A DNA stretch of 64,000 nucleotides from Mixta theicola (GCF_002895925.1 NZ_NWUO01000002.1:186001-250000); one strand, 5' to 3'; numbered from the stretch's first letter, positions 27,578 through 36,808 are shown. The notes: generated from the letters alone by a model not told the origin. Made by a program: numbers and translations.

Positions 27578-29194
27578 ATGAAATCATTCCGCATTGCGCT
27601 GGGCACCTTTTTAACCGCCACGCTGTTAACCGCGGCGCAGGCAGCGCAGGTGCCGCCCGGCACCCGGCTGGCAGAACGTCAGGACATTGTGCGTCATATT
27701 AAAGATGAACCGGCGTCGCTCGATCCGCTTAAAGCCGTTGGGCTACCGGAAATACAGGTGATGCGCGATCTGTTTGAAGGGCTAACCAACCAGGATGCGC
27801 AGGGCAAAATTGTGCCGGGCGTGGCGAAAAGCTGGCAGAGCAGCGATAACCAAAGCTGGATATTTACGCTGCGACAGGATGCGCGCTGGTCAGACGGCGA
27901 GCCGGTAACGGCACAGGATTTTGTCTATAGCTGGCGGCGGCTGGTAGACAGTAAAAATGCCTCGCCTTTCGCCTGGTTTGCCGGGCTGGCGGCTATTCAC
28001 AACGCTGAGGCGATTACGCAGGGTAAACTGCCGCCGGAAAGCCTCGGCGTAACCGCGCTGGATAACTACCATCTTAAGGTGACGCTCGATCGGCCCGTCG
28101 CCTGGTTTCCCAGCCTGACGGCGCATGTCAGTCTTTATCCGGTGCCGCAAAAAGTTATTGAGAAATGGGGCAATGCGTGGACCAGGCCGGGTAACCTGGT
28201 CGGCAACGGCGCGTATCAGCTACAAAAGCGCGTGGTAAATGAAAAAATCGTACTGGTGCGTAATCATCATTACTGGGATGACGCCCATTCGGTGCTGAAC
28301 CAGGTAACCTTCGTGCCGATTAATGAAGAGTCCAGCGCGACTAAACGCTATCGCGCCGGGGATATTGATATTACTGAATCTTTCCCGAAAAACCTCTACG
28401 GAATGCTAAAGAAAACCATCCCGGATGAGGTTTATACGCCCGATCAGCTGGGAACCTACTATTATGCGTTTAATACGCAGCGCGGGCCCACTGCCGATGC
28501 GCGCGTGCGCAGGGCGCTTTCCTGGAGCATCGATCGCCGCATCATTGCCGAGAAAGTGCTGGGCACCGGCGAAAAGCCTGCCTGGCATTTTACCCCGGAG
28601 GTGGTTACCGGCTTTAACCCGAAACCTTCCATGTTGCAGCAGCATTCCCAGGCGGAGCTGAATGCGCAGGCGAAAGCGCTGCTGGCGGCGGCTGGCTATG
28701 GCCCGAACCGACCGCTGCGGCTGACGCTGTTGTATAACACTTCGGAAAACCATCAAAAGATCGCTATCGCCGTGGCATCAATGTGGAAGAAAAATCTCGG
28801 CGTAGAGGTGAAGCTGCAAAATCAGGAGTGGAAAACCTACATTGACAGCCGCAACAGCGGCAATTTCGACGTTATCCGCGCCTCGTGGATCGGGGATTAT
28901 AATGAGCCCTCCACCTTCCTTAGCCTGCTTACTTCCAGCCACAGCGGTAACATCGCTAAGTTTCATAATGCGGATTACGATGCCGTGCTGGCGAAGGCGA
29001 GCCGTGAAAACAGCGAGCAGGCGCGTAACGAAGATTACAATCGCGCGGAACAAATCCTTGATGAGCAGGCGCCAATCGCACCGATTTATCAATATACCAA
29101 CGGGCGCTTAATCAAGCCCTGGGTAAAAGGCTATCCCATTAACAACCCTGAAGACGTGGCCTACAGCCGCCAGCTTTATATCCTCCAGCACTAA
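27578..29194 (+). CDS. mppA: Murein tripeptide-binding protein MppA
   Basis: A 538-residue periplasmic binding protein that takes L-Ala-gamma-D-Glu-meso-DAP to the Opp permease for recycling. A signal peptide ends near residue 22 (TAAQA). It carries the family 5 segments HIKDEPASLDPLKAVGLPE and PGNLVGNGAYQL and a C-terminal half close to E. coli MppA (537 residues). It is divergent from mpaA with 155 bases between, so the uptake and cleavage genes share a control region. A hairpin follows at 29203-29238. Confidence 0.95.
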   Translation: MKSFRIALGTFLTATLLTAAQAAQVPPGTRLAERQDIVRHIKDEPASLDPLKAVGLPEIQVMRDLFEGLTNQDAQGKIVPGVAKSWQSSDNQSWIFTLRQDARWSDGEPVTAQDFVYSWRRLVDSKNASPFAWFAGLAAIHNAEAITQGKLPPESLGVTALDNYHLKVTLDRPVAWFPSLTAHVSLYPVPQKVIEKWGNAWTRPGNLVGNGAYQLQKRVVNEKIVLVRNHHYWDDAHSVLNQVTFVPINEESSATKRYRAGDIDITESFPKNLYGMLKKTIPDEVYTPDQLGTYYYAFNTQRGPTADARVRRALSWSIDRRIIAEKVLGTGEKPAWHFTPEVVTGFNPKPSMLQQHSQAELNAQAKALLAAAGYGPNRPLRLTLLYNTSENHQKIAIAVASMWKKNLGVEVKLQNQEWKTYIDSRNSGNFDVIRASWIGDYNEPSTFLSLLTSSHSGNIAKFHNADYDAVLAKASRENSEQARNEDYNRAEQILDEQAPIAPIYQYTNGRLIKPWVKGYPINNPEDVAYSRQLYILQH

Positions 29195-29202
29195 AGTCCC
29201 AA

Positions 29203-29238
29203 ACGGTCATAGCGTTGTTGATTACGCGCTATGACCGT
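29203..29238 (+). terminator. Hairpin terminator after mppA
   Basis: ACGGTCATAGCG and CGCTATGACCGT form a perfect 12-bp stem starting 9 bases after the mppA stop; only a short CT-rich tail follows. Confidence 0.6.
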
Positions 29239-29375
29239 CTCGCCGCTCGCTTATCCTCGTCGCGCAGGCCGTGACGCTATTAATTTTGCCACAAACCCGC
29301 CGCGACGGAAGATTGATTCTGCCTGGCGTCAGGCTAGACTGTATCGTTTGAATTCAGCTGATTATGAGGCATGAC

Positions 29376-30359
29376 GTGAACGTCATTGAAGGAAAAGCGC
29401 TACAGGTTTCAGATGCGATTATCGCCTGTCAGCTTGACGGGCAGGGCGGCCTGATCCCGATTGAAGATAAAGATGTGATTCATTGCGAGCGCCCCTGCTG
29501 GCTTCATCTGAACTATACCCATCGGGGAAGCGCCGAGTGGCTCTCCTCAACGCCGTTAATCCCGGATGCGGTACGCGATGCGCTGGCCGGAGACAGCATG
29601 CGTCCGCGTGTCAACCGGCTGGGCGATGGCTTTATGATTACGCTACGCAGCGTTAACCGCAACAGCGACTCGCGGCCCGAACAGCTGGTTGCCATTCGGG
29701 TTTTTATTAACGATAAGCTGATTGTTTCCACGCGGCGGCGCAAGGTTAACGCTATTGATGAAGTGTTGTCCGAGCTGCAAAATGGCAACGGTCCGGTAGA
29801 TGGCGGCAGCTGGCTGGTGGAGCTTTGCGATGTGCTGACCGATCACACCAGCGAATTTATCGAAGATCTGCAGGATAAAATTATCGAACTGGAAGATGCG
29901 TTAATGGATCAGCGCGTACCGGCACGTGGCGAACTGGCGCTGCTGCGCAAGCAGCTGATTGTGATGCGTCGTTATATGACGCCGCAGCGTGATGTTTATG
30001 CGCGGCTGGCCAGCGAAAAGCTGGGCTGGATGGATGACAGCGAACGTCGTCGCATGCAGGAGATCTCCGATCGTCTCGGACGCGGCCTGGACGATTTAGC
30101 CGCCAGCGTGGCGCGTACTGCGGTACTGGCGGATGAGATTGCCTCGGTAATGCAGGAGGCGATGAACCGGCGGACCTATACCATGTCGCTGCTGGCGATG
30201 ATTTTTCTGCCCACCACCTTTCTTACCGGTTTGTTCGGCGTCAATCTCGGCGGTATCCCGGGCGCCGAAAGCCACTATGGCTTTGCGATTTTCTGTCTGA
30301 TGTTAGTGTTGCTGGTGGTAGGTGTTTCCCTGTGGTTACACAAACGTAAGTGGCTATAG
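29376..30359 (+). CDS. zntB: Zinc transporter ZntB
   Basis: A 327-residue CorA-family inner-membrane transporter for zinc. It has a long cytoplasmic N-terminal domain and two C-terminal spans, the first ending in the signature [13 protein letters not shown] start at 29376 is chosen: TGAGG lies 6 bases before it and the length then equals E. coli ZntB. The in-frame ATG at 29364 has no ribosome site and would bury this one. The fnrS gene follows. Confidence 0.92.
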   Translation: MNVIEGKALQVSDAIIACQLDGQGGLIPIEDKDVIHCERPCWLHLNYTHRGSAEWLSSTPLIPDAVRDALAGDSMRPRVNRLGDGFMITLRSVNRNSDSRPEQLVAIRVFINDKLIVSTRRRKVNAIDEVLSELQNGNGPVDGGSWLVELCDVLTDHTSEFIEDLQDKIIELEDALMDQRVPARGELALLRKQLIVMRRYMTPQRDVYARLASEKLGWMDDSERRRMQEISDRLGRGLDDLAASVARTAVLADEIASVMQEAMNRRTYTMSLLAMIFLPTTFLTGLFGVNLGGIPGAESHYGFAIFCLMLVLLVVGVSLWLHKRKWL

Positions 30360-30395
30360 CGAAAGAGATCGGGCAAACGGAAAAGGGGAAAAAAG

Positions 30396-30409
30396 CTGAT
30401 CAACGTCAA
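30396..30409 (+). promoter_or_regulatory. FNR site of the fnrS promoter
   Basis: CTGAT-CAAC-GTCAA differs from the FNR consensus TTGAT-N4-ATCAA at one base in each half. Its centre is about 42 bases before the predicted fnrS start, the standard class II activator position. Confidence 0.8.
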
Positions 30410-30444
30410 TAAACCGTGGGCAGGGCTGGGGCAAACTCTTTCTC

Positions 30445-30565
30445 GCAGGTGAATGCAACGTCAAGCGATGGGCGTTGCGCTCCATATTGTCTTACTTCCT
30501 TTTTTTGAATTACTGCATAGCACAATTGATTCGTACGACGCCGGCCTGAAAGCCGGCTTTTTTTT
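30445..30565 (+). ncRNA. fnrS: Anaerobically induced small RNA FnrS
   Basis: From GCAGGTGAATGCAACGTC through the GCGTTGCGCTCC region and the TTACTTCC-T tract to ATTGATTCGTACGACG, the sequence agrees almost base for base with E. coli FnrS. Only the terminator stem differs (GCCGGC-N6-GCCGGC and eight T). FnrS, with Hfq, represses aerobic functions such as sodB and metabolic genes when oxygen is absent. It follows zntB, as in E. coli, but dbpA is absent downstream. The activator fnr is in this window at 55522. Confidence 0.95.
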
Positions 30566-30631
30566 GCCGCTTCGCCATTCATGCCTAATTTCTTCTAAGC
30601 TTAGCTAACCGAGCAAACTGAGGAAGAGACT

Positions 30632-30787
30632 ATGTCGACTTTGAAGATGGCCAATCAGATTTCCGCTTCCGACCCGATACCGACCGATCCGATCCCTGTT
30701 CCTGAACCTATCCCACAGCCGCAGCCTATCCCTGACCCGACGCCGGATCCTGAGCCGATTATCGATCCGCCGCCGCATATGAAATAG
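30632..30787 (+). CDS. ynaL: Proline-rich small protein (YnaL-like)
   Basis: A 51-residue protein with AGGAAGAG before the ATG. After MSTLKMANQISAS the rest is a run of Pro-containing steps (DPIPTDPIPVPEP, then PQPQPIPDPTPDPEP), which should form an extended polyproline structure rather than a fold. It has no signal peptide or span. I recall a proline-rich small protein YnaL in this neighbourhood of E. coli; the symbol rests on that. Its function is unknown. It lies just after fnrS and before a strong terminator. Confidence 0.65.
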   Translation: MSTLKMANQISASDPIPTDPIPVPEPIPQPQPIPDPTPDPEPIIDPPPHMK

Positions 30788-30798
30788 TTAATCAACAG

Positions 30799-30836
30799 CC
30801 TGGCTCCATACCGGCTGTTCCCGTTATGGAGCCAGG
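30799..30836. terminator. Bidirectional terminator between ynaL and ttcA
   Basis: CCTGGCTCCATA and TATGGAGCCAGG form a perfect 12-bp stem between the convergent genes ynaL and ttcA. T-rich sequence lies on the right (TACTTATTTTA). Confidence 0.75.
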
Positions 30837-30840
30837 GTAC

Positions 30841-31776
30841 TTATTTTAATTCCAGAATATCAAGGCGCTGTCCGCCAGGCGCGTCATCTTCTTCATCCGG
30901 CTGCCAGCCAGCCGGCTGTAGCGGCAGCGACTCACGATCAAAGGCCAGATCGCCGCCGTCCACCACTTCGCTGCCGTGTTGAATCGATTTAAAATCAAAC
31001 AGCGCCGCATCGGCCAGATGCGAGGGAACCACGTTTCGCATCGCGCTGAACATGGTTTCAATTCGACCCGGATAGCGTTTATCCCAGTCGCGCAGCATAT
31101 CCGCAATGACCTGACGCTGCAGATTAGGCTGGGAGCCGCACAGGTTGCACGGAATAATCGGATACTGGCGGGCGATAGCAAAGCGCTCAATATCCTTCTC
31201 ACGGCAGTAGGCCAGCGGACGGATCACGATATGCTTACCGTCATCGCTCATCAGCTTCGGCGGCATGCCTTTCATTTTCCCGCCGTAAAACATATTTAAA
31301 AACAGCGTTTGCAGAATATCGTCGCGGTGATGCCCCAGCGCGATTTTGGTACAGCCCAGCTCAGTGGCGGTACGGTAAAGAATGCCGCGGCGCAGGCGCG
31401 AACAGAGCGAGCAGGTCGTTTTCCCTTCGGGAATTTTATCTTTAACGATGCCGTAGGTGTTTTCTTCGACGATTTTATATTCGACGCCAATCGATTCCAG
31501 ATACTGCGGCAGCACATGTTCCGGGAAGCCGGGCTGTTTCTGATCGAGGTTAACCGCAATCAGCGAGAAATTAACCGGCGCGCTCTGCTGCAGGTTGCGC
31601 AAGATTTCCAGCATGGTGTAACTGTCTTTACCGCCAGACAGGCAAACCATAATGCGATCGCCTTCTTCAATCATATTGAAATCAGCGATCGCTTCGCCCA
31701 CGTTACGGCGCAGGCGCTTTTGCAGTTTGTTCAGGTTGTACTGTTCTTTCTTATTAACTGATTGATTTTCTTGCAT
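30841..31776 (-). CDS. ttcA: tRNA 2-thiocytidine synthetase TtcA
   Basis: The 311-residue enzyme thiolates C32 of several tRNAs. It has the PP-loop SGGKDS near residue 48 and the iron-sulfur cysteines in TTCSLCSR and PCNLCGSQ. The start [15 protein letters not shown] at 31776 matches E. coli TtcA in sequence and length. The reading frame stays open for a further 77 codons to 32007, but that part is not TtcA; it includes an integrase-like fragment (31858-31938). In E. coli ttcA is the integration site of the Rac prophage. Confidence 0.95.
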   Translation of the reverse strand: MQENQSVNKKEQYNLNKLQKRLRRNVGEAIADFNMIEEGDRIMVCLSGGKDSYTMLEILRNLQQSAPVNFSLIAVNLDQKQPGFPEHVLPQYLESIGVEYKIVEENTYGIVKDKIPEGKTTCSLCSRLRRGILYRTATELGCTKIALGHHRDDILQTLFLNMFYGGKMKGMPPKLMSDDGKHIVIRPLAYCREKDIERFAIARQYPIIPCNLCGSQPNLQRQVIADMLRDWDKRYPGRIETMFSAMRNVVPSHLADAALFDFKSIQHGSEVVDGGDLAFDRESLPLQPAGWQPDEEDDAPGGQRLDILELK

Positions 31777-31857
31777 CGTTTTGTTTCTCAGCACCAAAAA
31801 GGCCCTGGCAGAGCAACGTTTTGGCGATAAATGACGGGTTGGCCGCGGCGAAAAATG

Positions 31858-31938
31858 CCGGTACGCAAAAGTATGCCGCGTATGGTACGGATTACGCCGC
31901 CGAATTCCAGCACGTTTTACCGCTGCGCACCATTCTTC
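31858..31938 (-). pseudogene. Relic of a phage-type tyrosine integrase
   Basis: This stretch, in frame with ttcA and ending 81 bases before its start codon, encodes [18 protein letters not shown] followed by HTRHTFAYR. Lambda/Rac-type tyrosine recombinases carry a W-x-x-ALKxAGIRxRxPYQTRHTFAS block around their second catalytic Arg and His, and the match is clear over about 25 residues. The sequence then loses similarity. No intact integrase, phage genes or repeats are seen nearby, so this looks like what remains after loss of a prophage integrated at ttcA. Confidence 0.6.
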
Positions 31939-32181
31939 TGCCTGCTGTAAACCGCGCTGGCGGATCTCTTCTGTTCTGCCAGCGGACGCAAACCGTTTGC
32001 CGGACACGGCAGGGATCGCCCCGGTAAGATTAATTTAGTCAATTTTTTAAGCGAAACGAGAGTATTCCTGGTGACTTTCTAACAGAAAAATAACGTAAAA
32101 AGATGTTTCGTATCTCGACGCACAGATAAACGTCGCTTATGCTGGCAAAGCCTTGACCCAACCACTCCCGGAGCCCGACGA
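31939..32181. other. Gene-free stretch between ttcA relic and ydbJ
   Basis: No convincing gene, RNA or terminator. The left part continues the open frame of the integrase relic to 32007; the right part (about 32030-32181) is the AT-rich promoter region of ydbJ. Confidence 0.5.
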
Positions 32182-32454
32182 ATGAAAGCAGCCATCTTTC
32201 TGCTTGCCGGCGCAGCGCTGCTGCTTAGCGCATGCAGCAGCAGCGACAATGAACCGCCACAACAGGCCACCGCCGCTCACGTTCAGCCCAGAGTCAGCAT
32301 GTCTTCTCTGGCGGAAAGCAACTGCGCCAACGCGGGCGGCACCCTGGCGTTTTCACGTCAGCTGGACGGCAGCAGCACGGGAATGTGTCAGCTAGCTAAC
32401 GGTCGTCGCTGTAGTGAAAGCGCGCTGGAAAGCGGAAGCTGCGCGCGCTTTTAA
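32182..32454 (+). CDS. ydbJ: DUF333 lipoprotein YdbJ
   Basis: A 90-residue lipoprotein: hydrophobic signal followed by the lipobox LLSAC with Cys18 as the lipidated residue, then a Ser/Asp-rich linker. A DUF333 domain has the typical NCANAGGTL, GMCQLANGRRC and ESGSC cysteine pattern. The function is unknown. In E. coli ydbJ is also close to ldhA. The reading frame is convergent with ldhA. Confidence 0.85.
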   Translation: MKAAIFLLAGAALLLSACSSSDNEPPQQATAAHVQPRVSMSSLAESNCANAGGTLAFSRQLDGSSTGMCQLANGRRCSESALESGSCARF

Positions 32455-32487
32455 ACCGCTGGCGCGCGCAGGGCGCACCAGGCTGAT

Positions 32488-33483
32488 TTACTGAACGCTG
32501 ACCTCATTCGGGCAGGCTTCGCCTTTTGCCAGCTGTTGCAGGTTAGAAAGCGTGGTTTCTGAAATGGCGGTCAGCGCCTCAGCGGTCAGAAACGCCTGAT
32601 GTCCGGTAAACAGGACGTTATGACAGGCGGAGAGGCGCCGAAATATATCGTCCTGAATCACATCATTGGATTTATCTTCGAAGAACAGATCGCGTTCATT
32701 TTCATATACGTCCATGCCGAGCGAGCCGATTTTCTGCTGTTTCAGCGCGTCGATCGCCGCCTGCGAATCAATAAGCCCGCCACGGCTGGTGTTAATAATC
32801 ATCACGCCATCTTTCATCTGGCCGAACGCGGCGGCATCCAACAGATGATGGTTATCCGCCGTTAGCGGGCAGTGCAGGGTAATCACATCTGACTCTCTGA
32901 ACAGCGTTTTAATATCGACATATTCCGCGCCCAGATCCAGCGCCTGGGGGTTCGGGTAAGGATCGCACGCCAGCAGCCGCATACCAAAACCTTTCAGAAT
33001 ACGCAGCGTAGCGATACCGATTTTGCCGGTGCCCACCACGCCAGCGGTACGCTCATGCATATTAAAACCGATTAATCCCTCCAGGGAGAAGTTCGCATCG
33101 CGGGTGCGCTGGTAGGCGCGATGGATATGCCGGTTAAGCGTCATCATCATTCCTACCGCATGTTCTGCCACCGCCTCCGGTGAGTAGGCCGGCACGCGCA
33201 CGACTTTCATGCCCAGCTCTGCCGCCGCCGCTAAATCGACATTATTAAAACCCGCGCAGCGTAACGCGATAACTTTTACTCCCTGGCCGCTAAGGATTTC
33301 CAGCACCGGACGGCTGGCGTCATCATTAACGAAAATACAGACGGCTTCACAATTGACGGCGTTAATCGCAGTACGCTCGGTCAGCAGAAAGTCAAAATAT
33401 TCAATATCAAAACCAAAGCGATGATTAACATTATCAAGGTATTTTTTGTCGTACTGTTTGGTGCTATAGACCGCAAGTTTCAT
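32488..33483 (-). CDS. ldhA: Fermentative D-lactate dehydrogenase LdhA
   Basis: A 331-residue NADH-dependent D-isomer-specific 2-hydroxyacid dehydrogenase that reduces pyruvate to D-lactate in fermentation. The nucleotide-binding GTGKIG motif is near residue 152. Catalytic Arg is in INTSRGGLID, Glu in MDVYENE and His in FTGHQAFLT. Sequence and length match E. coli LdhA (329). Confidence 0.97.
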   Translation of the reverse strand: MKLAVYSTKQYDKKYLDNVNHRFGFDIEYFDFLLTERTAINAVNCEAVCIFVNDDASRPVLEILSGQGVKVIALRCAGFNNVDLAAAAELGMKVVRVPAYSPEAVAEHAVGMMMTLNRHIHRAYQRTRDANFSLEGLIGFNMHERTAGVVGTGKIGIATLRILKGFGMRLLACDPYPNPQALDLGAEYVDIKTLFRESDVITLHCPLTADNHHLLDAAAFGQMKDGVMIINTSRGGLIDSQAAIDALKQQKIGSLGMDVYENERDLFFEDKSNDVIQDDIFRRLSACHNVLFTGHQAFLTAEALTAISETTLSNLQQLAKGEACPNEVSVQ

Positions 33484-33664
33484 TGTCGCCTCCTTATTAT
33501 TGTCTCTTCTTTCATTCTAGTCCGGCAACCCTGCGGCGTAACCTTTAATCTGTCGCCTGCGCGTCCGGCGTGGCGCGTAAACAGAAAAGCGTAGCGAAAC
33601 CTTCACCCTCTCTAATGAACATGCCATCATAGCCGTCAGGATTTTTCTACAGAACAGGATGGTT

Positions 33665-36298
33665 ATGGCAATGCGTCGGCGCTTAACTTTCGCTCTGGCC
33701 TCGCTGCTGACGCTGGTTCTGCTGGTGCTGACGCTATTGAGCAGCGTAACGCACTGGCTGCCGCGCCTGGCGGGGGTTTGGCTACCTGTGGGGACGCGTA
33801 TTGCGCTGGACGCATCGCCGCGCTGGCAGCAGGGCGCGCTGCGTTTTCCGGCGGTGCGCTATCTGGTCGCCGACTGCCAGCTGGCCGGGCTACAGCAGCT
33901 CTCCTTAGGTTATCAGCACCAGCGCTGGCAGGCACACGCGCAGCGGCTGACGCTGGATACGGCCTGTCTGAGCCGCCTGCCCGCCGCTAATAACTCAGCC
34001 AGCGCGCCACGTTCGCTGGCGCAGTGGCAGGCACTGCTACCGTCCGCCGATGTTGTTATCGATCGGCTGATCGTCAACCCTTACCAGAGCTGGGCCGGCG
34101 CGCTGCGGCTGACGCTGGATCCTGACGCGCAGCGGCTCAACTATCAGGGCGATAACCTGCGCCTGCAGGCCGATTTACAGGGACAGCGCCTCGCGCTGCG
34201 GCAGCTGACGCTGCAGACGCCAACGCTTAGCGAACCGGTCAGCCTGCACGGCTCGCTGACGCTGACGGAATTTGCCAATGGCGTGCCGGAAAGCGGTGAG
34301 CTTGGCGGGGACTTCACCCTGGCGCAGGTGCCGCATCCGCTGCGTTTTACGCTGGCGTGGCAACAGCAGCAGGGCCGATTGGTGCTGCAAACGCCGCAGG
34401 ATGCCGAGCCGCTGGTGGATTTACCCTGGCAGGTTACGCCGCAGCAGATCCGTATTGATGGCGGACGCTGGCGCTGGCCGTGGGCGGCGCAACCTCTGGC
34501 GGGCGGCGTCGCGCTGGCGTTCTCCCACTGGCAACAGGGGCTGGATGCGACCGAACTCAGCGGGCGGCTGAATATGCTGACGCAGGGCCGCGGCGGTAAA
34601 GGCAACATCGTACTGACGCTGGGGCCGGGGCGTTTATCCCTGACTGACAGCCAGTTACCGCTGCGCCTCACAGGGGAAAGCAAGCTGGCGGCGCTGCAGT
34701 TTTATGCCTCGTTACCCGGCACGCTGAAGGGCTCGCTGCTTAATCCCCGATTGCATATCGCGCCGGGCGCGCTGCTGCGTATGCGCGGACGCCTGCTTTC
34801 CACGCTGGAAGTTGACGAGGCGCGCTGGCCGCTGGCAGGCGTCAGCCTCTCGGCGTCCGGCATTAATGGTCGCTTGCAGGCGATTCTTAGCGCTCACGAT
34901 ACGCAGAAAGGACGTTTTACGCTGCATCTGGATGGCCGCGCCGATGAGTTTTGGCCGGATCGCGGGCGTTGGGCATGGCGCTACTGGGGCAACGGTTATC
35001 TGGCGCCGCTGGATGCCAAATGGGATGTACAAGGCACCGGTAACTGGCAGGATAGCGCGCTCACGCTGGCGACGCTTTCTACCGGTTTTGATCGGCTACG
35101 CTACGGCATGACGACGGTAAATCAGCCCCGGCTGCGGCTGGCGCAGCCGCTGGTCTGGCAGCGCGAGGCTGAGCAGGCCGCCTTTCACGGCGAATTAACG
35201 CTGGATGCCGGGGCGACCCGCTTCGACAGCGGCGGTTATCTGCCGCCGTCGCGCCTGCAGTTGGCGCTGAAAGGCAGCGATCCAGCGCATTTCCTGTTAA
35301 ACGGTAGCCTGCAGGCGCAATCGATCGGCCCTGTGCGGGTGAATGGCCGCTGGGATGGCGAGCGGCTGCGCGGTCAGGCGTGGTGGCCGCAGCAGTCGCT
35401 GACGGTTTTCCAGCCGCTGCTCAGCCCCGATCTGAAAATGAAAATTACCGCCGGCACGCTGCGGGCGCAGGTGGCGTTTTCCGCCGCCGAGCAGCAGGGC
35501 TTTACCGTCGGCGGGCACTGGGTGGTGCAAAACGGCGCGCTATGGATGCCGGACAACAGCATCGAAGGGGTTGATTTCTCGCTGCCGTTTCGCCTGCACG
35601 CAAGCCGCTGGTCGCTGGGCACGCACGGTCCCGTTTCGCTGCGGATTAAAAGTATTAATAACCAGTTCCTGATCCATGATGTCACCGCACAGTTGCAGGG
35701 CAGCTGGCCGTGGCAGGAGAGCGAACCGCTCACGCTGAGCAATGTCAGCCTGGCGCTGCTGGGCGGTACGCTGAGCCTGCAGCAGCTGCGTCTGCCGCAG
35801 CGTCAGCCAGCCGTTATTCGGCTGCGCGCTATTAGCCTGAGCGAACTGATCACCGCGCTTAAGCCAAAGCAGTTCGCCATGTCCGGGCGAATCAATGGCG
35901 AACTGCCGCTGTGGCTGGATAATTCGCCCTGGCTGGTTAAGGATGGCTGGATCGCTAACAGCGGCAGCCTGACGCTACGGCTGGATAAACAGATGGCCGA
36001 CGCCATCACCCAGAATAATATTGCCGCCGGGGCCGCGCTGGACTGGCTGCGTTATATGGAAATCTCCCGCAGTTGGGCCACGCTTAACCTCAATGCCATT
36101 GGCGATCTCACCATGCAGGCGGAGGTTAACGGCACCGGTCGTTTCAGCCAGCGCGAGCGGCGAGTGAACCTGAACTATCGCCATCAGGAGAATCTGTTTC
36201 AGCTGTGGCGTAGCCTGCGGTTTGGCGATAATTTGCAATCCTGGGTAGAGCAAAACGCGGCTCTGCCTTCATCGAAGGACTCAAAACATGAGAATTAA
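33665..36298 (+). CDS. ydbH: YdbH, AsmA-like intermembrane lipid-transport protein
   Basis: An 877-residue protein with one N-terminal membrane anchor (about residues 5-30) and a long periplasmic beta-rich region, the layout of the TamB/YhdP/YdbH family. Those proteins bridge the inner and outer membranes and move phospholipids outward in E. coli. HWLPRLAGVWLPVGTRIALD near the N terminus matches E. coli YdbH. The ATG at 33665 has AGGA 5 bases upstream; 33659 is an in-frame alternative. ynbE overlaps its end by 11 bases and ydbL follows. Confidence 0.93.
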   Translation: MAMRRRLTFALASLLTLVLLVLTLLSSVTHWLPRLAGVWLPVGTRIALDASPRWQQGALRFPAVRYLVADCQLAGLQQLSLGYQHQRWQAHAQRLTLDTACLSRLPAANNSASAPRSLAQWQALLPSADVVIDRLIVNPYQSWAGALRLTLDPDAQRLNYQGDNLRLQADLQGQRLALRQLTLQTPTLSEPVSLHGSLTLTEFANGVPESGELGGDFTLAQVPHPLRFTLAWQQQQGRLVLQTPQDAEPLVDLPWQVTPQQIRIDGGRWRWPWAAQPLAGGVALAFSHWQQGLDATELSGRLNMLTQGRGGKGNIVLTLGPGRLSLTDSQLPLRLTGESKLAALQFYASLPGTLKGSLLNPRLHIAPGALLRMRGRLLSTLEVDEARWPLAGVSLSASGINGRLQAILSAHDTQKGRFTLHLDGRADEFWPDRGRWAWRYWGNGYLAPLDAKWDVQGTGNWQDSALTLATLSTGFDRLRYGMTTVNQPRLRLAQPLVWQREAEQAAFHGELTLDAGATRFDSGGYLPPSRLQLALKGSDPAHFLLNGSLQAQSIGPVRVNGRWDGERLRGQAWWPQQSLTVFQPLLSPDLKMKITAGTLRAQVAFSAAEQQGFTVGGHWVVQNGALWMPDNSIEGVDFSLPFRLHASRWSLGTHGPVSLRIKSINNQFLIHDVTAQLQGSWPWQESEPLTLSNVSLALLGGTLSLQQLRLPQRQPAVIRLRAISLSELITALKPKQFAMSGRINGELPLWLDNSPWLVKDGWIANSGSLTLRLDKQMADAITQNNIAAGAALDWLRYMEISRSWATLNLNAIGDLTMQAEVNGTGRFSQRERRVNLNYRHQENLFQLWRSLRFGDNLQSWVEQNAALPSSKDSKHEN

Positions 36299-36473
36299 TC
36301 GGATGCTGCTGCTGGCCTGCTGTTTGGGCTTAAGCGGCTGCGTACCGCGTATTGAAATCGCTGCGCCAAAAGAACCGATCACCATCAATATGAATGTGAA
36401 AATCGAGCATGAAATCCATATTAAGGTTGATAAAGATGTGGAAGCGCTGCTGAAAGATCAGAATCTCTTTTGA
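36288..36473 (+). CDS. ynbE: YnbE, outer-membrane lipoprotein partner of YdbH
   Basis: A 61-residue lipoprotein with signal and lipobox GLSGC (Cys18), then a short domain with the conserved APKEPITINMNVKIEHEIHI segment. YnbE is known to partner YdbH at the outer membrane. It overlaps both ydbH and ydbL, so the three are a coupled operon. Confidence 0.93.
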   Translation: MRINRMLLLACCLGLSGCVPRIEIAAPKEPITINMNVKIEHEIHIKVDKDVEALLKDQNLF

Positions 36474-36484
36474 GGGGCGGCATA

Positions 36485-36808
36485 ATGAAAGGCTGGGTCA
36501 ATCTCTGTCTGCTGTGCCTATTGGCTGCACCACAGGCGCAGGCGCTGACGCTGGATGAGGCGCGCCAGCAGGGGCGCGTCGGCGAAACCCTGAGCGGCTA
36601 TCTGGCACCGCGTCAGCAGGATGCAGAGACGCAGGCGTTAATCGCGCACATTAATCAGCAACGGGAACAGCGCTATCGGGACGTTGCGCAGCGTAATAAT
36701 CTGCCGACCGCTGACGTTGCGCGAATTGCAGGAGCAAAGCTGGTGCAGCGCGCCGCCGTCGGGGAATATGTGCAGGGAGTCAACGGCAGGTGGATAAGAA
36801 AGCAGTAA
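36485..36808 (+). CDS. ydbL: YdbL, periplasmic protein of the ydbH operon
   Basis: A 107-residue DUF1318 protein with a signal peptide ending near AQA and a mature part starting LTLDEARQQGRVGETLSGYL, close to E. coli YdbL. It is thought to act with YnbE as a chaperone-like modulator of the YdbH system. The ATG at 36485 is preferred over 36470 because a GAGGGGCGG site lies just upstream and the length matches. Confidence 0.9.
   Translation: MKGWVNLCLLCLLAAPQAQALTLDEARQQGRVGETLSGYLAPRQQDAETQALIAHINQQREQRYRDVAQRNNLPTADVARIAGAKLVQRAAVGEYVQGVNGRWIRKQ

Noticed and set aside
31777-32007. N-terminal extension of TtcA by 77 residues
   Set aside because: TtcA homologues start at 31776; the extension is integrase-like debris, reported separately.
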